Of a stretch of 64,000 nucleotides of DNA, positions 1 through 13,374 are shown piece after piece (position 1 is the first letter of the stretch; each line of letters starts with the position of its first letter). The notes beneath the pieces are model-generated. The model did not search any database, was not told the origin of the DNA, and saw only the letters and a list, made by a program, of their open reading frames with translations. Source of the stretch: Hydractinia symbiolongicarpus. Lineage: Eukaryota > Cnidaria > Hydrozoa > Anthoathecata > Hydractiniidae. The translations under genes and the position numbers were made by a program. The DNA is taken from positions 14,305,001 to 14,369,000 of the forward strand of contig NC_079888.1 of NCBI RefSeq assembly GCF_029227915.1, given 5' to 3'.

Positions 1-2713
1 CATTTTGTAGTCCCCTTTAATTGGTGTGCAATCAACCAGTGTATCATATTATTTTCAATGAAGACAATGGGAGGGAAATGGTGTGATTTTTTAATAATTT
101 TATGGACGTAAGAGTACATAAGTAAATACAAAATTTGTATAAATATAAACATTCTTCTCGTGTGCAAATTCCAACCTCTAAACGTTAAGTTGTTTGTTGA
201 TTCAAAACTGACTGTGCAAATAGCAACTGTTTCTGTTAAGAAAAGTTTAATTAAAAAATTTGTTTTAAAGTAGGCTGTCACTTACTTTCACTTAGCACTT
301 GATCGTTTACTACGCATGCGTAAAGTGGGTACAATCGTATGTTAGAAAATAAAAAATATCAACTGAGCAAAAGCATACATGTTGAAGGCCCGAGAATAAC
401 GTTTTCAAAGAACTTTAAGCCTAAGAGATAGTAGTTGTTTTATGGATAGTTTCTTTTGAACATATTTTATCTATAGATGTGTGCAATATTTGCGAGCAGA
501 GTGGGAAGGTCATGTTTGTTGTTCTTAACGTAATTTTGGAATTCCAGCACACAAATTGTCCAATTTTTACAAATTAATACAGCCCAAAGAGCGGTTGAGC
601 TTACTGTTTTTATTAATTATACTTTTCTTATTTACGGCGTTTTCTTCGTTCTTAAAATTGCTTGTAGAAGACTAAACTTTACGTATCAAATTTGTATCAT
701 TTTAAACTTAATAATTACCGTCAATTTTATCTCAGCAGGCACACTAACGTCGTCATGATGGCAAAATGATGTTGTATTTAACCCTATTTGGACTGGCCCT
801 CCTCCTCCTAAGTGTTTTTTCATAACTTCTGAAGCATACTGTCATAACTTTTCATCATTTGTTAGTTTTACGATAGTCAAAAAACGTTTGGTATGACGTC
901 ACTTTTGTAGTCGTAAAAACTCATTTGTTAACAGTTGTCCGGAAAAAGGAATCGGCTAAATGCCTTTTTCAACATCCTTGAACTTTTTGCCGTCCGTTAC
1001 TCTAGGTATGGAAGGAAAATGAGGGGGGCGGGAAACCCCAAAAAGCCCAGCCTGAATGAGGTTAACATTATTCTTGCAGTCGTAACGTGGGATCTTTAAT
1101 TTATACTTATCGTAACATTTATACTTTTTAATAGGAAAGTTCTCTGGGGCGCCGTTAGATCTTACTATCACATTTTCCAGGTGTGGCTTTAGAATTCGAA
1201 AAGTTTTTTTATTTGCTGATTTTTTATATCTCGCCAAATTCACCTGCCGAAGAAATTAAGTAAGTAAAGATACAAAATATAGATCACAAATTGTGTGATA
1301 ACTTTGTCTAAAAACGCAAAACTTTGAAGAATTCGTTTTTTATATGAAGAAAGTAAACCGCGAAAACCGTAAAGACATTATACTTTCCTAACGAGAGTCT
1401 TCTTTAAAATAAGTATTTTTATAGGAAGATTCTTAAGTTTTTGACTAAACTTTTTCATGCGGGCTTTTTGGGGGCTCTAAAGTGACGAAAGAGACATTTG
1501 GTTGTCACGTAAAGTGTTACAAATGAGGTTAATTGTACCTTAATAATTTAGGAGATATTATAGGATCGTAATCAATAAAAATTATCAACTCCGAACGCAA
1601 GTGAAAATGAATATCTTCCAACACATATTTAATTAACTTTTTCTGAAAGTTCGCTTTCTTTTCGGTCTAGAACGTTTTTTTTTTTTTTTCCACTTTCGAC
1701 GGGTAACCATATTTTTGGGGGTCCATTGAGGATACTACCGAAATTGGAAGAAAAATAAATAGTGTACACAGGAATACTCATAATTCCTTCCATCTTAATG
1801 CATAGTACGATCAACAAAATTGCATTGATTCTCTAGCCATAGTTTTTCTTTTAGACGTACGTGGCGCGTTTTTGATTTCAGATTTTTAGTGATGGATGTC
1901 GGCCGATTGTAGCACATACTAAAAATCTGTAAAAAATATATTCTGTGGTAAAAGTTTCTTTTTAAATGGCTGTTCTGAAATTTAGAGTATATTTAAAACG
2001 CAATTTTTATGATTCTCTTCCTACTTTTATAACCCTTACCCTAACCTGCTATTTTTTTGTATTTGATCTGTATGGGTTTTTTTTATTGAGTTGCTAAAAA
2101 TGGGAATATTACTTCTGTAAGCTACAAAAAAGCTGTTATTAACCTTGTATTCCCCTTGTTGTTTTTTTACTGCGTCCATAACCTAAATTGACTTCAATGC
2201 CTCATAGTTTTTGTATATGAAAAAAACTCTTGTTAAGAACATTTTTAGAAAATATTTTAAGCTCTAAAAGTTCAAAAAATTAGAATTTTCAAAGATTTTC
2301 TCGAACGCAGTGTTTGGTGCCTTTATAAAACGAACGTGTGGACCACATTGGAAATTTTGCCGTCACAAGAACGTTGCACCAATGTCGCGATATAGGGACA
2401 TTCATCGACAGATATCCATTCTGCTGCTTGTATATAATAAACGATCAGATTGTTTATGCAATCGCAGTAGCTACTCTTCATGCGCAATCTTTGAACTAGC
2501 TTTTCAGTGAAGTTAGCTCCCTTACCCGCTCGGTTACGACACATTTGGTCAATTTGAACAAGTCAAAATTCAAACACGGAAGAAAAAACCACCACATATA
2601 TTTGCACAGCAGTGAACCCTTTACAACTACGAAACCATCCTGAACAAACAAGCCATGTGCTTATAATCTGACTGCTCGAAGTGAGAAATTTATTACTTTC
2701 TTTGATCTAAAAT
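1..2713. other. Intergenic region, no gene recognised
   Basis: AT-rich sequence with short open frames on both strands. The longest is a 95-codon frame on the minus strand at 956-1243, which shows no domain, signal peptide or splice context that I recognise. Overlapping frames on both strands at 2310-2544 are likewise unassigned. The last few hundred bases before 2714 should hold the promoter and 5' untranslated region of the BRICHOS gene, but no clear TATA element could be fixed. Confidence 0.5.
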
Positions 2714-4321
2714 ATGGTAATGTATATTTTTATTAGTTATTTTAATAATATGTTACTTTTTTTCCTTTTTGTTATACTTTAATATTTTCTCACTATTTCA
2801 TTTTAGGCTTTCATCACATTTTCACTTCTGGCATTAGTGGCTTGCGCTGTGGTATGTATAACATGTCAACGCTTTCTATCTAGGTTTTGTGAACAATGGT
2901 CTATTTCTTTCGTTAAGTATAATTCGCAAACCGGACACATTTTTTTATGTTCTTCACTTTACTTACAGGCGAAGGACTACACTCTTGATTTTGTCGAGAA
3001 GGGTCAATCTTTCACAGAAAAAATTTTAGTCGACAAGAAAAATGATGTTATTGAATATGATGTGCCTGCACATGCTGGAGTTGAAGCTGGAAAATATCTT
3101 ACAGATTTTAACTTAGTAAGTGTATCTACATAAACAATTTATGACATAATTTATTTACTTTTTCAACCTTACCGTAATAAGACAAGAGAATAAATTCCAT
3201 CTAGCTACTAATATACATAGCGCATCGGTAAAGAAAGATTGAAAAAAGGCGGTAAAAATTTTAAGTTCGTCAAATATCATTCAATTTCAATTGTTGTTTC
3301 CAAATATCCATTTTTATATACCAATTTCGAACTAAAATGAATATTGAAAATATGAAATGTTTTTATCCTCTGATATTAGGGGCCATTTACATTCTTCTCT
3401 TGAATTTTGGTTATTAATGCACTAAAAAGGGAAGGCGAATTCAGCAAAAAAAAATGTATAAATAGTTGGTCAGTATAAGCTTTTTGTTTGCAGAAAATAT
3501 TAGTCGCTGAATCACAACTTAGTGAATTTTCATTGAGTATTTTTTACCGACAAGGTATACTAATGGTAACTGGCTATATCAAAAACATTTAAAAATAGAT
3601 CTCCTTTTTACATTCCAGCGTTTAACTGTTATGAAATTGGATAGATTCAAGAAATGCTATGCCATGGAAATCCCTGCTGGGGAACCAACTCCCAAAGATG
3701 ATGAAATTGGCATTAAGAAGGTAGAATCTAAGTTTTGTTCATGAAGTTATGTATTTGATAAAATCTATCAGGTGTTTGATGCTTACTAATGTATTTTTTA
3801 AATTTTGATTTAGGTTAATGGAAAATTCCCAAGCCATAAATATTGGGTTGAGAATTTAGACATTCTTCCTCTAACGGAACTTGATTCTACTTCACTATCC
3901 AAAGCCATCAACGACTTTTGTGGCAAATACACTGTTGTAAAGGTGAAGCAATATGCCGAAAAAGATATGGAAACAGTTGCTCTTCAAGCTGCCAAAGGTA
4001 GGATTTGATATGAAATTGCAATATAACGATATAAGCCACGATAGGGTACTTTACATTTACCGTGTTTTTTTTTTCAACATAGCGTCAAAGGTTGGTCGAT
4101 CAAAGAGAAAGACTGTGACAGAATTTATTGCTTGCGATAACAACAGTCAATTAACAATTGCAGAATGTCCTGGACCAAAACTGATCGTGAAATGCAAATT
4201 TGTTGCAGCTAAAACATGCGTGTACAGAGTATCGTGTACTTTGGGTAGCACTGGATGGAATTGCCCAGGAGTCCACAGATACCATATTCTTCACTGTTGC
4301 GATTATGGTTGTAAAAAATAA
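2714..4321 (+). CDS. Secreted BRICHOS-domain precursor with Cys-rich C-terminal peptide
   Basis: Six exons: 2714-2716 (ATG only), 2807-2851, 2969-3115, 3619-3720, 3814-3997 and 4083-4321, all with GT-AG borders and a continuous frame, giving 239 residues. Residues 1-16 form a hydrophobic signal peptide (MAFITFSLLALVACAV). Residues about 40-150 match a BRICHOS domain: the conserved Asp (D62, in YLTDFN), the first Cys (C78, in KKCYAM) and the second Cys (C135, in DFCGKY) have the family's order and spacing. A perfect furin motif, RSKR, lies at 166-169. It is followed by about 70 residues with nine Cys, including a CC pair near the end, and a net positive charge. BRICHOS proproteins usually chaperone a C-terminal peptide that is later cut off; in annelids several of these are antimicrobial peptides. 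Peptide function here is inferred. AATAAA overlaps the stop codon (4317-4322). The odd Cys count suggests a dimer or one free thiol. No operon-like neighbour. Confidence 0.87.
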
Positions 4322-4322
4322 A
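4317..4322 (+). promoter_or_regulatory. Poly(A) signal overlapping the BRICHOS stop codon
   Basis: AATAAA overlaps the TAA stop at 4319-4321, which would give an extremely short 3' untranslated region if used. Other A/T-rich hexamers lie downstream, so use of this one is not proven. Confidence 0.35.
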
Positions 4323-6497
4323 TAATAGAAGTAAATGACAAATTAATTTTTGATCTTGTTTTTTATGTGAACTCATAACTCCAAACTCTTATCCAAAACA
4401 ATTTCTAAAGATTAAAAAACACATGCAACATATAATCTGCTAACTGTGTTCCGCCCTTGTAATTTTATTTCATCAAGAGAAATCTTTCTAAAAATCTAAT
4501 TTTCAAACAGAATGTTAAATTTTGTTAATTTGATGTTAAGAAGTGGTATTTTGGCCAAATTTTGCAGACGCCACAGAGATAATGCTGGCATAAGCATAAA
4601 CTTATTGCTGCCGTTTTATTCCCTCTATGATATACTCTAACTGTACCAAGTTTGATTTCATTTGAGAAAGCCTATGAATATGGTTCGGAATGGTCTATTT
4701 CTTTTATTAATATCTGTATTGTGTACAAAATACTTTGTGCTAAGGATGCGGGAAATAACATTGCATTGTTAAATTTTGAAAGAGAACACACGCATAGCAT
4801 GCATATGCCTCAAGGGAAGACATTTTTGAGGGAAGAATATTTGGAGGAACTTATTTTTGAGATAAAAGGCATTAAATAAATTTAAGCAATTAGAATGATT
4901 TTTATTGAAAATGTTTAATCTTTGCTCTTTGCTCTACAATAGCAAAAAGCGGATCTCATTTTACATATAGGTTCCACAATAATTAAAAAAAAAAAAGTTT
5001 CTTTCCTCCTCAAAACTTCTGTTTTGGTAGGAGAACTTTACAATTTACAAAAGACATTACAAAATACTTTTAACCCGACGCTTTTATTTCTTTCGGGTAG
5101 TGAATATTACAAAATGTAGGCTTCCATATCGCCAACATTAATTATGTACCTGTCAATAATGGCAGTGAGCTTTTTAGTCTTGTTGGATGTAACTAAGCCT
5201 ATAATAGCTCTAAAAAAAAGGTTTTTTTGCAATTAGTCATCAAAATACAGAAAAAACACAGCAAAATCAACTTCGGACGTGCTTCTTTGTTTCCCTGTTA
5301 TTATTTTAGTTGTATAGATAGTCAGTTTGAACTAGTCATAATTCTCTCGTTAATGCTGACAAACACACTTAAGCTATTTGGTTGTATTAAAAACTTTAAA
5401 CGATACTAATATATGTCGCCGTTAGGAAGTTATTTTTGCAAATTTTTGAAAGTTCGTTAGCTGTCACGTGGACTGTTCTTTGATGTAAACATCGTTAAAA
5501 AAGCCACTTGTGCATTTTTAACATTGTTTATCCAGTCTACCCAGCTGCCAATGTAGAGCTTCTGCAGCCCACGCGATGTAGAACATTTTTCAGTCGATGC
5601 CGTTTCCCCATTTTGAAAAAAATGAGTGACAACATGTAGTAATAAAATGAATTTATGTGACCACGCAATATTTTACCGAATTTCGATCATTTACTCGATG
5701 ATCAGCGTAATGACGTCGAAATAACTTTGACATTTGCCGATTTACGCATTCACACATATGCATACGCATTCTTATTTTAGATGGCGATTAGATTTGCATA
5801 GAAAAGTAGCTTTTTTAACCTGTTTTATCTTAGGACTCTTTTATAATTGAAAATCCTGCAAAAAGAGATTTTTTTCTTAAATTGTATGAGTGCTTTGAGA
5901 CTAAGTGGCATTAAAGTGAGCAGTGAGCTTCAAGATCAAAATATCGGTCCATTTAATTTTGTAGTAAGTTTAAGGGGGCTAGCAGGCGTATAGCAGGCGT
6001 ATATCAGGCGTATAGCAGGCGTATAGCAGGCGCAGTATTTATACGAGGCATGTTATAGCTAAAGCAAGTTTCGGTTAAATCACAAGTAAAAAAATTAAAA
6101 CTATTGCTTCAAGATTATTTTTAAAATTTTGTTACTCACGATTAATTGCAATTCTATGAAAATCTGTACTGACACCAGCTTAAACAAAAGTATAGAGTGT
6201 TACGAAAAAAGAATTTTAGCAAAGCAGAAAAGCATCGACATGAACAAACTTGCTTTTGGAAGATGCTTTAAAATCATAACGTGCTTTAAATATGCCAGTG
6301 TGAATCCCTCTTATTGTGTAGCTTAAAACAAATTGTTTAAAAGAAAATATGTAAACTATTTTTATCATTTCGTGCATTATATTTAGTTTAGGTGTCGAAC
6401 GTTTCTTAATATTCAATATAAAAAAATGATATATATAGTGATGAATATTTTTGGATAAAAATGACTTGATAAGTGATTTAAAATGAATGATATGTTT
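4323..6497. other. Intergenic region between BRICHOS gene and receptor A
   Basis: No gene is recognised. A 75-codon plus-strand frame at 4652-4879 has a short hydrophobic start and a charged end; it shares the 16-base string AATGGTCTATTTCTTT with intron 2 of the BRICHOS gene but is not a domain match. A short 11-base tandem repeat lies at 5976-6033. Gene A ends at the right edge, reading leftwards. Confidence 0.45.
5976..6033. repeat. 11-bp tandem repeat (unit ATAGCAGGCGT)
   Basis: About five head-to-tail copies of an 11-base unit, one of them changed to ATATCAGGCGT. This is a small minisatellite with no coding potential. Confidence 0.85.
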
Positions 6498-9400
6498 TTA
6501 AAACATTAACATATCTTGTGTTTTCTCCTCTTCAGTGTTTGACATGTTGAATAAAGGATTTCTTTTATGTTTTTTCCTCGTTAGAAAAGAACTGAAATCA
6601 ACTTCCTCATCATCTTTTGTCATTTCTTCTTCGTCTTTTTCTTCTTCTCTTTCACTAGCAATTTCATCAATACTATTCTCGAGTTCGTTACTAAATGAAA
6701 ACATAGCTTCAATACTTTCAGAGGTGGCTAGATCATCTTCCTCTCGATCAGCTGGTAATTGACCTTCCGCGTAAAGTGGTTTTATCCGCTCTTCACTGCC
6801 ATCTTCGTCATAAGCGTCATTTATTTGGGAATTTCCACAATTTTCTTGGAGATTATCAAGTCTTTCTAAACATTTAGTTGTATCTTCATCGTTGCTAAAC
6901 GCTTGTTTATGAAATTCAACATTACTTTGTTCCACATGTGTTATATGTTCACTGTTCTTTAAATTATTCCTGGGTGAAGATGTTACTATGTCTTCAGCAG
7001 GTATATAGTCGTTTTGAAGAGCTTCCGTGTTATTAGTATTAACATTATTATTATTGCTAGAACTATTTTCAAGATTAAATTCTGTAAAATAATTATCTGT
7101 TATTTTTGGAGTAGTAGTTCTTTTACCGCGACCAAATTTCACTTTCTGCATTTTAAATTTATCCATATTTTTTGACGTTCTTACGGAAGGAGATGCAGTG
7201 GATGTAGTTGCTATAACGTGACCGTCGTCAGATGGTATTGAATCAGCATTGTCTTCGCCAATGTAAATATCAGTTTTTCTATGAGCGCCACTGGTTTCAA
7301 TAGCATATGTGTTAGAGAATGTTGGAGTTCTGCTGTCTGTGCTGATGACAGGTGAGAATTGCAACACATGTTCATCATGAAGTTGAACATTATGCTGCTT
7401 TCCAATTCTTTTTTGTTGTTGCTGTTGTTTTCGTTGTTTTTGTTTCTCTTGCTGTTTTTGTTTCCGTTTTTGTTGTTCTTTCTGTTTTAGTTGCTGCTGC
7501 TCCTGTATTTTTTGTTGTTTCTGTCTTTGTCTAATTTCTTTTTTCCTTTGCTTGTGTTCTCGGCGTTGTTGCTGTTCATTGTCTTGTTCTTCCTGTATTT
7601 GCTGCTGCTGTTGTTGTTGTTGTTGTTGTTGTTGGTTTTCAACGTCCTAATGGAAAGATATGACAGTTTGTTAGCTAGGATGTGAATAAAAGCAACCAGC
7701 TACGATAATTTTAGTTAACTTCTTTAAAAACAACATGTAGATATTGAAACTCATTTAACTTTTATAAAACAAGTATTTCTTATACCTCACTCCTGTTGTT
7801 ACTTGACCCTTGCATTCTCCTATAAAAAAATATAAATTAGTAAATTTCGAAAAAAAACAAATTCGGGTATCGTATTTTGCTGTAATCATATCCGCTAAAA
7901 AATTCCTAATTTTTTACTCAAGGAAGACAAAAAAATTATGAACCATTTCCAGATTTTGGTAGTTGATTTAAAAAATGTGTAATGTTATACTCTGGTAGTT
8001 GACAACCCTAAAAGATAGAATTTAGAGTCATGATTGCAAAGTTATTTTTTAGGGCTGCAAAAGTCTATTATTAATGGAGCAACAAATCCACCAAACCCTA
8101 CAATGATTGAACAAAACTGTCAAAAGTTGATTTCCACAAATATGATCACATTTTGACACCTAGAGCCGACAAAGTAAGGAGCAGTAGTGTATTGCTCTGT
8201 AACGGAGAGTAATTCATGATATTTAAATCAATCTCTGGTAAAAGTATGTGTGACATTCTTAGTATTAGCAACGCGTTTTTTTTATGTGTGCGCAGAAACA
8301 GATAATGTGATACCAGTATAAAATTTTGTTTTCATTTCACTGTGCCTTCGCTATAGTGCAAAATGCTTACACGTTTTTGTTAGAGCATGCGCACTTTGAC
8401 AATAGTGGAGAGAATAAAAACCTCGTAAGATTTAGAGATTGTTTTAGCGTAACAATAGACACACGAAAGAACAATCAATACTGTTTATTTTTTGAGGGAA
8501 AGTCAATATTAACGTGAAGTTGGAATGTTATGTTGGCGATTAATTTCCAGTGTAGCATTGATACAAAAGAATATTTTCTTACTTCCTCCTTCTTCTTTTA
8601 CATATCACAACGACGGTAATGAAGATAACCATTAGAAAGAAACCACAAGTAAGAGACGCAAGTAAAGCGTATATCAGTGTGTCGTCATCATCTTCTTTGA
8701 TAGCAGCAACACCGACTGTCGTACTGGTTGTTGTGGTAACTGCAGGTGTTGTTGGTATGCCGAAGTTTTGTTCTGTTAGGGGATCTGATAAAATTTCAAA
8801 AAATGATAAAAACTTTGTATGTATGTTAAAAATTGTCGGATTTTTACTACAAGCCTTTAAAGCATTATTAATTAAGAGTACGACTAGAGCCGTATTGTTA
8901 GATAAACAAAGAAACAAACAAATACAATTAAGACAACAAGCAAACAAACTTACATTTACTATAACCCTCATATTTCACCATCACACAATTTCTGCCATCG
9001 TCATCATTTTTCACAACTTGATTATTACTACAGTTTACAACTATCTTTAACAGAAGACCTGGAAATTGTTTCGGAAATTCTACTTTTATCTAGAAAATAA
9101 AGAAATTGATGTCAGCTAGTAAAATATGTTATATTCTGTCTTAGAATGTTTTGCTTTAGAGCAAAATTCGACATATTTGTATCATTTACCTTATTTATTT
9201 GGAAGTCTGTAAAATTTAAGCAATTTTTAACCATAACACTTTCGATTTTGTCGCTCCAAACATTTGCGTTTAAGTTCTTCGGGTAATCTTGTACGGAAAC
9301 GTCACCAATACTTGGTTGATTGTGGCCAGGACATAAGCTCCCTGTTAACGATGTAATTTCGTATCCAGTGAATGAGGTACGATCACTTGGAACAAATCCG

Positions 9401-10448
9401 ACATTCATTGAATTGAAAAAAACTAAGTCGCAGCCTAAGAACAACAAAAACTGCCCTTTATCTCAAACTGTTAGTTAGACTGCTAAAGAGAAATAAACAG
9501 TAGATAATGCTTTTTTAGGTTTTAGGACCTAAAATTGCTAATTTTCTCCATGTTTATCTATATTTTAATATCCAACTTTCCGTTTGTAATAGTAGCTGCG
9601 AGTCACGGTGAGTTGCCATGGATTTCTACAGACTTACGGCTACCAACTAGTAACTTTTACAGCTGCCTTTGTAAAAATGTACAACTTAAATATACAGAAT
9701 ATTTTTCTGTGTCTGTACTAGAAGCGAACACTAAAAATCACATTTCCTTGTTTTAAAATACATCATTGGACTTGTGGCTAATAAGTTTATAGCATGAAAT
9801 ATGCACACCATCTGTATTCATATCTGTATAGGCGAAAGACTTGAAAAGAACGCTGCAGTTTGATTGTTTATTCTGCTAATTATTATAACTTTTTAATATT
9901 TGTAATTATGCAATAGCGTATAGAAATAGAAAAGAATAGCAACCAGTCAGATAACGATAGTGCAAAGACCAAGACTTTTTTACATTTCCCTGCTCATATG
10001 TTGTTCCTGGATACGTAATTATTTAATGAGTTAAGAATGAAATATAAAGAACTACATTACTGCGTGCAAAGTGAAGCCTAATAATATTTGTCAAAATGAT
10101 AAAAATTACATTATAATAATAACTTTACTAAGAAAACTTTAAAGAAAATATTTTAAACATTTTTAAAAATAAAATAACACTTTTAAGAGCGATCATATCT
10201 TTCTCCTCTAAACCTACATTAGCAGAATTCAAAAGACATTAAAATCGACCGTGTTCTTTCCTACCTGCTTCTTTGAGGTTATTTGCACAAAACAAGGTGT
10301 GCGTTTCATCATGTCGTGCTACAACCGTGCCTCCTTTACACGAGAGAATCTTTTCTACGTCGCCATCTTGTCGTCGTATAACGTCAATCAGAGCTATACC
10401 TTCCATATGGAAGTAGAACATAATGAAATAGTGTAGGTGGGTTTTCAT
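6498..10448 (-). CDS. Receptor family gene A: type I membrane protein with Gln-rich cytoplasmic tail
   Basis: Six exons on the minus strand: 10448-10265, 9434-9190, 9089-8954, 8784-8583, 7819-7786 and 7646-6498. Intron phases are 1, 0, 1, 2, 0; the total is 649 residues. Residues 1-30 are a weak hydrophobic leader. Cys-containing segments follow: SC(x16)FC in exon 1, GCDL at the exon 2 start, and PGLLLKI with C(x14)C in exon 3. Exon 4 holds a Thr-rich stalk, an acidic patch, one membrane helix (about 225-250) and a basic stop-transfer (KRRRRK). The 34-base exon 5 leads into exon 6, whose start has about 12 consecutive Gln, then a long Gln/Lys/Arg/Glu region likely to be coiled coil, Ser/Asn-rich sequence and a Glu-rich stretch near the C terminus. 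The ectodomain family is not recognised. Exon order and phases match genes B and C, which supports the model strongly. The start codon and leader are the least certain part. Confidence 0.78.
7587..7634 (-). repeat. CAA/CAG triplet repeat encoding polyglutamine
   Basis: On the minus strand, about 12 in-frame CAA/CAG codons lie a few codons after the exon 6 acceptor of gene A. The adjoining 250 bases continue as imperfect Gln/Lys/Arg codons. Plus-strand open frames rich in Leu/Val/Phe here are antisense shadows of this repeat. Confidence 0.85.
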
Positions 10449-12489
10449 CACATCTAAATGAAAGTAACTATACGCAGTCCGCAATTTTAGGAATTTGGTT
10501 ATTGCAACATTTCCATAAAAGTTTACAAAAAGTCCATATTCATTTTTTATATGTTATCTATGTTTGGCAAAAGATAGAAATAGGATGTGGAGAATCACTT
10601 TAACCTTAATCTTATTGTTACCGTCACTGCGTTGCTTTAGGTAGCCGTTAAATGAAATGTCTGAAGATAGCTTACCGCTGATATATTATCTTAGGACCGT
10701 CCTTGCGATGGGGTGGGCTAATCGTCGAAGTAGCTAAATGCGCAAACGTAATTGGGCTTTAAGGAGATGGAGATATTATGGACAAATTTCAACCTTCCGA
10801 TGATGTCACGAATAGAGGGGTGACATAAGCTAAAATTTATTATTGCTAATTTGTTCCTTTCGTGACTTATAGTAATTTGCAAGTTTAGTTCCATTTGGAA
10901 AAGCATATCAAAAGTTATAGAAAGGGGGAAAAAACCCTAGACCGAATAGGGTCGAGGCTTACAAAATTTTAATAAGAAAATTTGTTTAAAGATATTCCTG
11001 TTCTTATAAACAAACGTGTATGATGAATGGTGAAACAGATTTGAAAGTGATGGTGTACTTCATGTTCAGAACAAACTGCAGATAATGGTACGTTTTTTTG
11101 TAAAATTTTCTTAATAAGGACAGTGTGGCGTGGAATGGGCAAACATTAACACCTTCACGTCCAGTTTTTGTAACGATTGAGAAAAGAAAATATCTAGAGA
11201 AAATGAACGAAAGTTAAAGCAACTTAAGATTTCCTCCCTCTACTGGAATATATGTTTTTGTAAGACGCTCAGCCTACAAAAAGCCTTCAAATTTTCTTAA
11301 CTTTCTCAATTTGGAGCTAGAAAAATTGTTTTTAATTTTTCTTTTTTGTCATTTTAGTTCGCAGGATCGTTTCAGTACTTCAGTACTCCTAAATGATCTT
11401 AAGTTGTTTTAAAGTTTTGGTCTTGTAAACTATACGATCCTTTATTTATAAAAAAACACGTATCTCCCTCGCACATTATCGGTATGGATTAAAAACATTT
11501 TACATAAGAACACATTATACTGAAATTAATGAAAATATAAGGATATTGGTCAAAACGTAAAAATTTTCAGAAAAAAGTAGGTTTGAAATTATAAAAGATA
11601 TTAAGCAAGCAGAAAGCACTAAACCTTGAAGTATATAATAACTTCACATACCTGTTTTAATATGAAGGACATATGAATATTTTCTTCAAATGAAAATTTC
11701 CCCTCTCGCAAAATATCAACAAAGAAGATACAGCGAGTGTTCATACAAAAAAAAACATATTTAAAAATGCATACGTATAATGATAGAAAAGATTTTTAAT
11801 AATTTAAATATTCTTATTCAAAAAGGTAAATACTAAATATGATTTTATTTCCACGCATCAATGACTTATTGATGACATCATTCAGATATATATTTCATTC
11901 ATTCAGAGAGGGAATATCTAAACGTTATTTTGATTGCTCATTTTCTGTGCTTAAATTAAAAAAAAACATTAAAAGAAAAATGCGAAATGTGTAAATGTTG
12001 GAAATGAGCAGTAAATAAAGAATAATTTTTTTTTTACATTTAGGTACGTTCAGGATATATTTTATAGACAAACTCGACGAAAATTATCTAATTTCCATGC
12101 ACGTGTGTCAAAGTTGCTTTTGTGCAAATTTTGAATTCAATATTGTGCAAAAAAAATGAAATTTTGACTTGCGTAAGCGAATTCATTATAGCCACACCTA
12201 GCTATTAAGTTTTTATTTATCCATGTATACATTAAATAACTAATGTTTTTTGTCCCAGAGGTTTTCTGCTATATATATGGACTATACCCCCTTCAAAATG
12301 AATAAAGAAGGCAGAATATTTTCATAAAATTAGGGGCGAATTTTAGCCTGACATCGTTAGTATGACTTTTTTCACATATTGGAAATTTTGCTAAAATATG
12401 GAATATAATAATCCGAAGGAAATAAAATCCTACAAACTATTTATATAAAAAATGATAAGAACATTTGCATTAAGAAGGAGTTGTAAAAG

Positions 12490-12995
12490 TACAGGTAACT
12501 CTCGGTACCTCAAATCTCCAAGGAACCGAGTAAAATTATTCAACTTAACGAATGCCTAAATTTTCCGAGGTTCCAGTTAAGTCGAGTTTAGTCCAAAGTG
12601 AGATTATAGTTCTAACGAATTGTTTAAGAGTTGGGGTAACAGTTCCCAGTGGGCGATAAAAAAGATGCAAGTCCCTGACAGAAAATGGTATCTATATATT
12701 TTATTACATCAGGAGTTAAAAAACTATAATAAAATTAAAATCGGACATTTACCTAGTCTTTGATTTTCTTTGCTCGGGTATAACGTTCAAGTTCTCAGTA
12801 AAAAAATAGCCTCGTTTGGCAAAGAATTGGTGGAGTTAACGAATGTTCGAGTTATCAGAGATTCGAGGTAACCTGAGTTTTGAGGGTTTTTTTATAAGAA
12901 AGTATAAACAAAATTTCAAGGAATTTAAGAAAATGATTCGAGATAATGAACGTTAGAGTTGTCCAGTGTTTGAGTTACCAGGAGCTAACTATAAG
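12490..12995. mobile_element. Degenerate MITE-like element (pogo/Tigger-like ends)
   Basis: The left end reads AGGTAACTCTCGGTACCTCA. Inside and at the right end there are repeated, partly inverted strings such as GAGTTAACGAATGTTCGAGTT and TTTGAGTTACCAGGAGCTAA. Such AACTC/GAGTT arrays are typical of pogo-like non-autonomous elements. No open frame or intact target-site duplication could be fixed. The borders are approximate. Confidence 0.4.
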
Positions 12996-13374
12996 TGAAT
13001 CAGGTTAATTGTTGAAATTGGATTGAGAGAACTCAAAATATGTAGTAAAAAGAGCTTCCCGTTGAAGTTAAATTTTTTTTTGCTTGAAATCTTTAAATTT
13101 TACATCTCTAGATTGGCGGAAAATGCCCTTTCAGACGTCAACAATATCATGGTTCAATGTTAAAAATCATGATAAATGTTTTAATATTTTTTTAACTTAG
13201 AAAAATTTGAATTATAATTCAAATAAAAATTTTCAGCGGAATCCAAAAGATACAAAGAGATACATATTTACATTACACGACTACAATAATATAAAAAATG
13301 ATAAGAACACTAGAAATTTTAAAAGTGCTGCCACTTTTTTTCGAAGAGCTATGGACAGGATCCCAAGATTCCTA

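Noticed and set aside
956-1243. 95-codon minus-strand frame
   Set aside because: No motif, leader, or splice context; composition is compatible with chance or repeat-derived sequence.
4652-4879. Second BRICHOS-like gene next to the first
   Set aside because: It shares only a 16-base string with intron 2 of the first gene; no BRICHOS Cys/Asp pattern is present.
7352-7685. Leu/Val/Phe-rich plus-strand frames resembling membrane proteins
   Set aside because: They are antisense translations of the CAA/CAG repeat region of gene A.
8619-9050. 143-codon plus-strand frame
   Set aside because: Antisense to exons 3 and 4 of gene A, crossing its intron; no coding features of its own.
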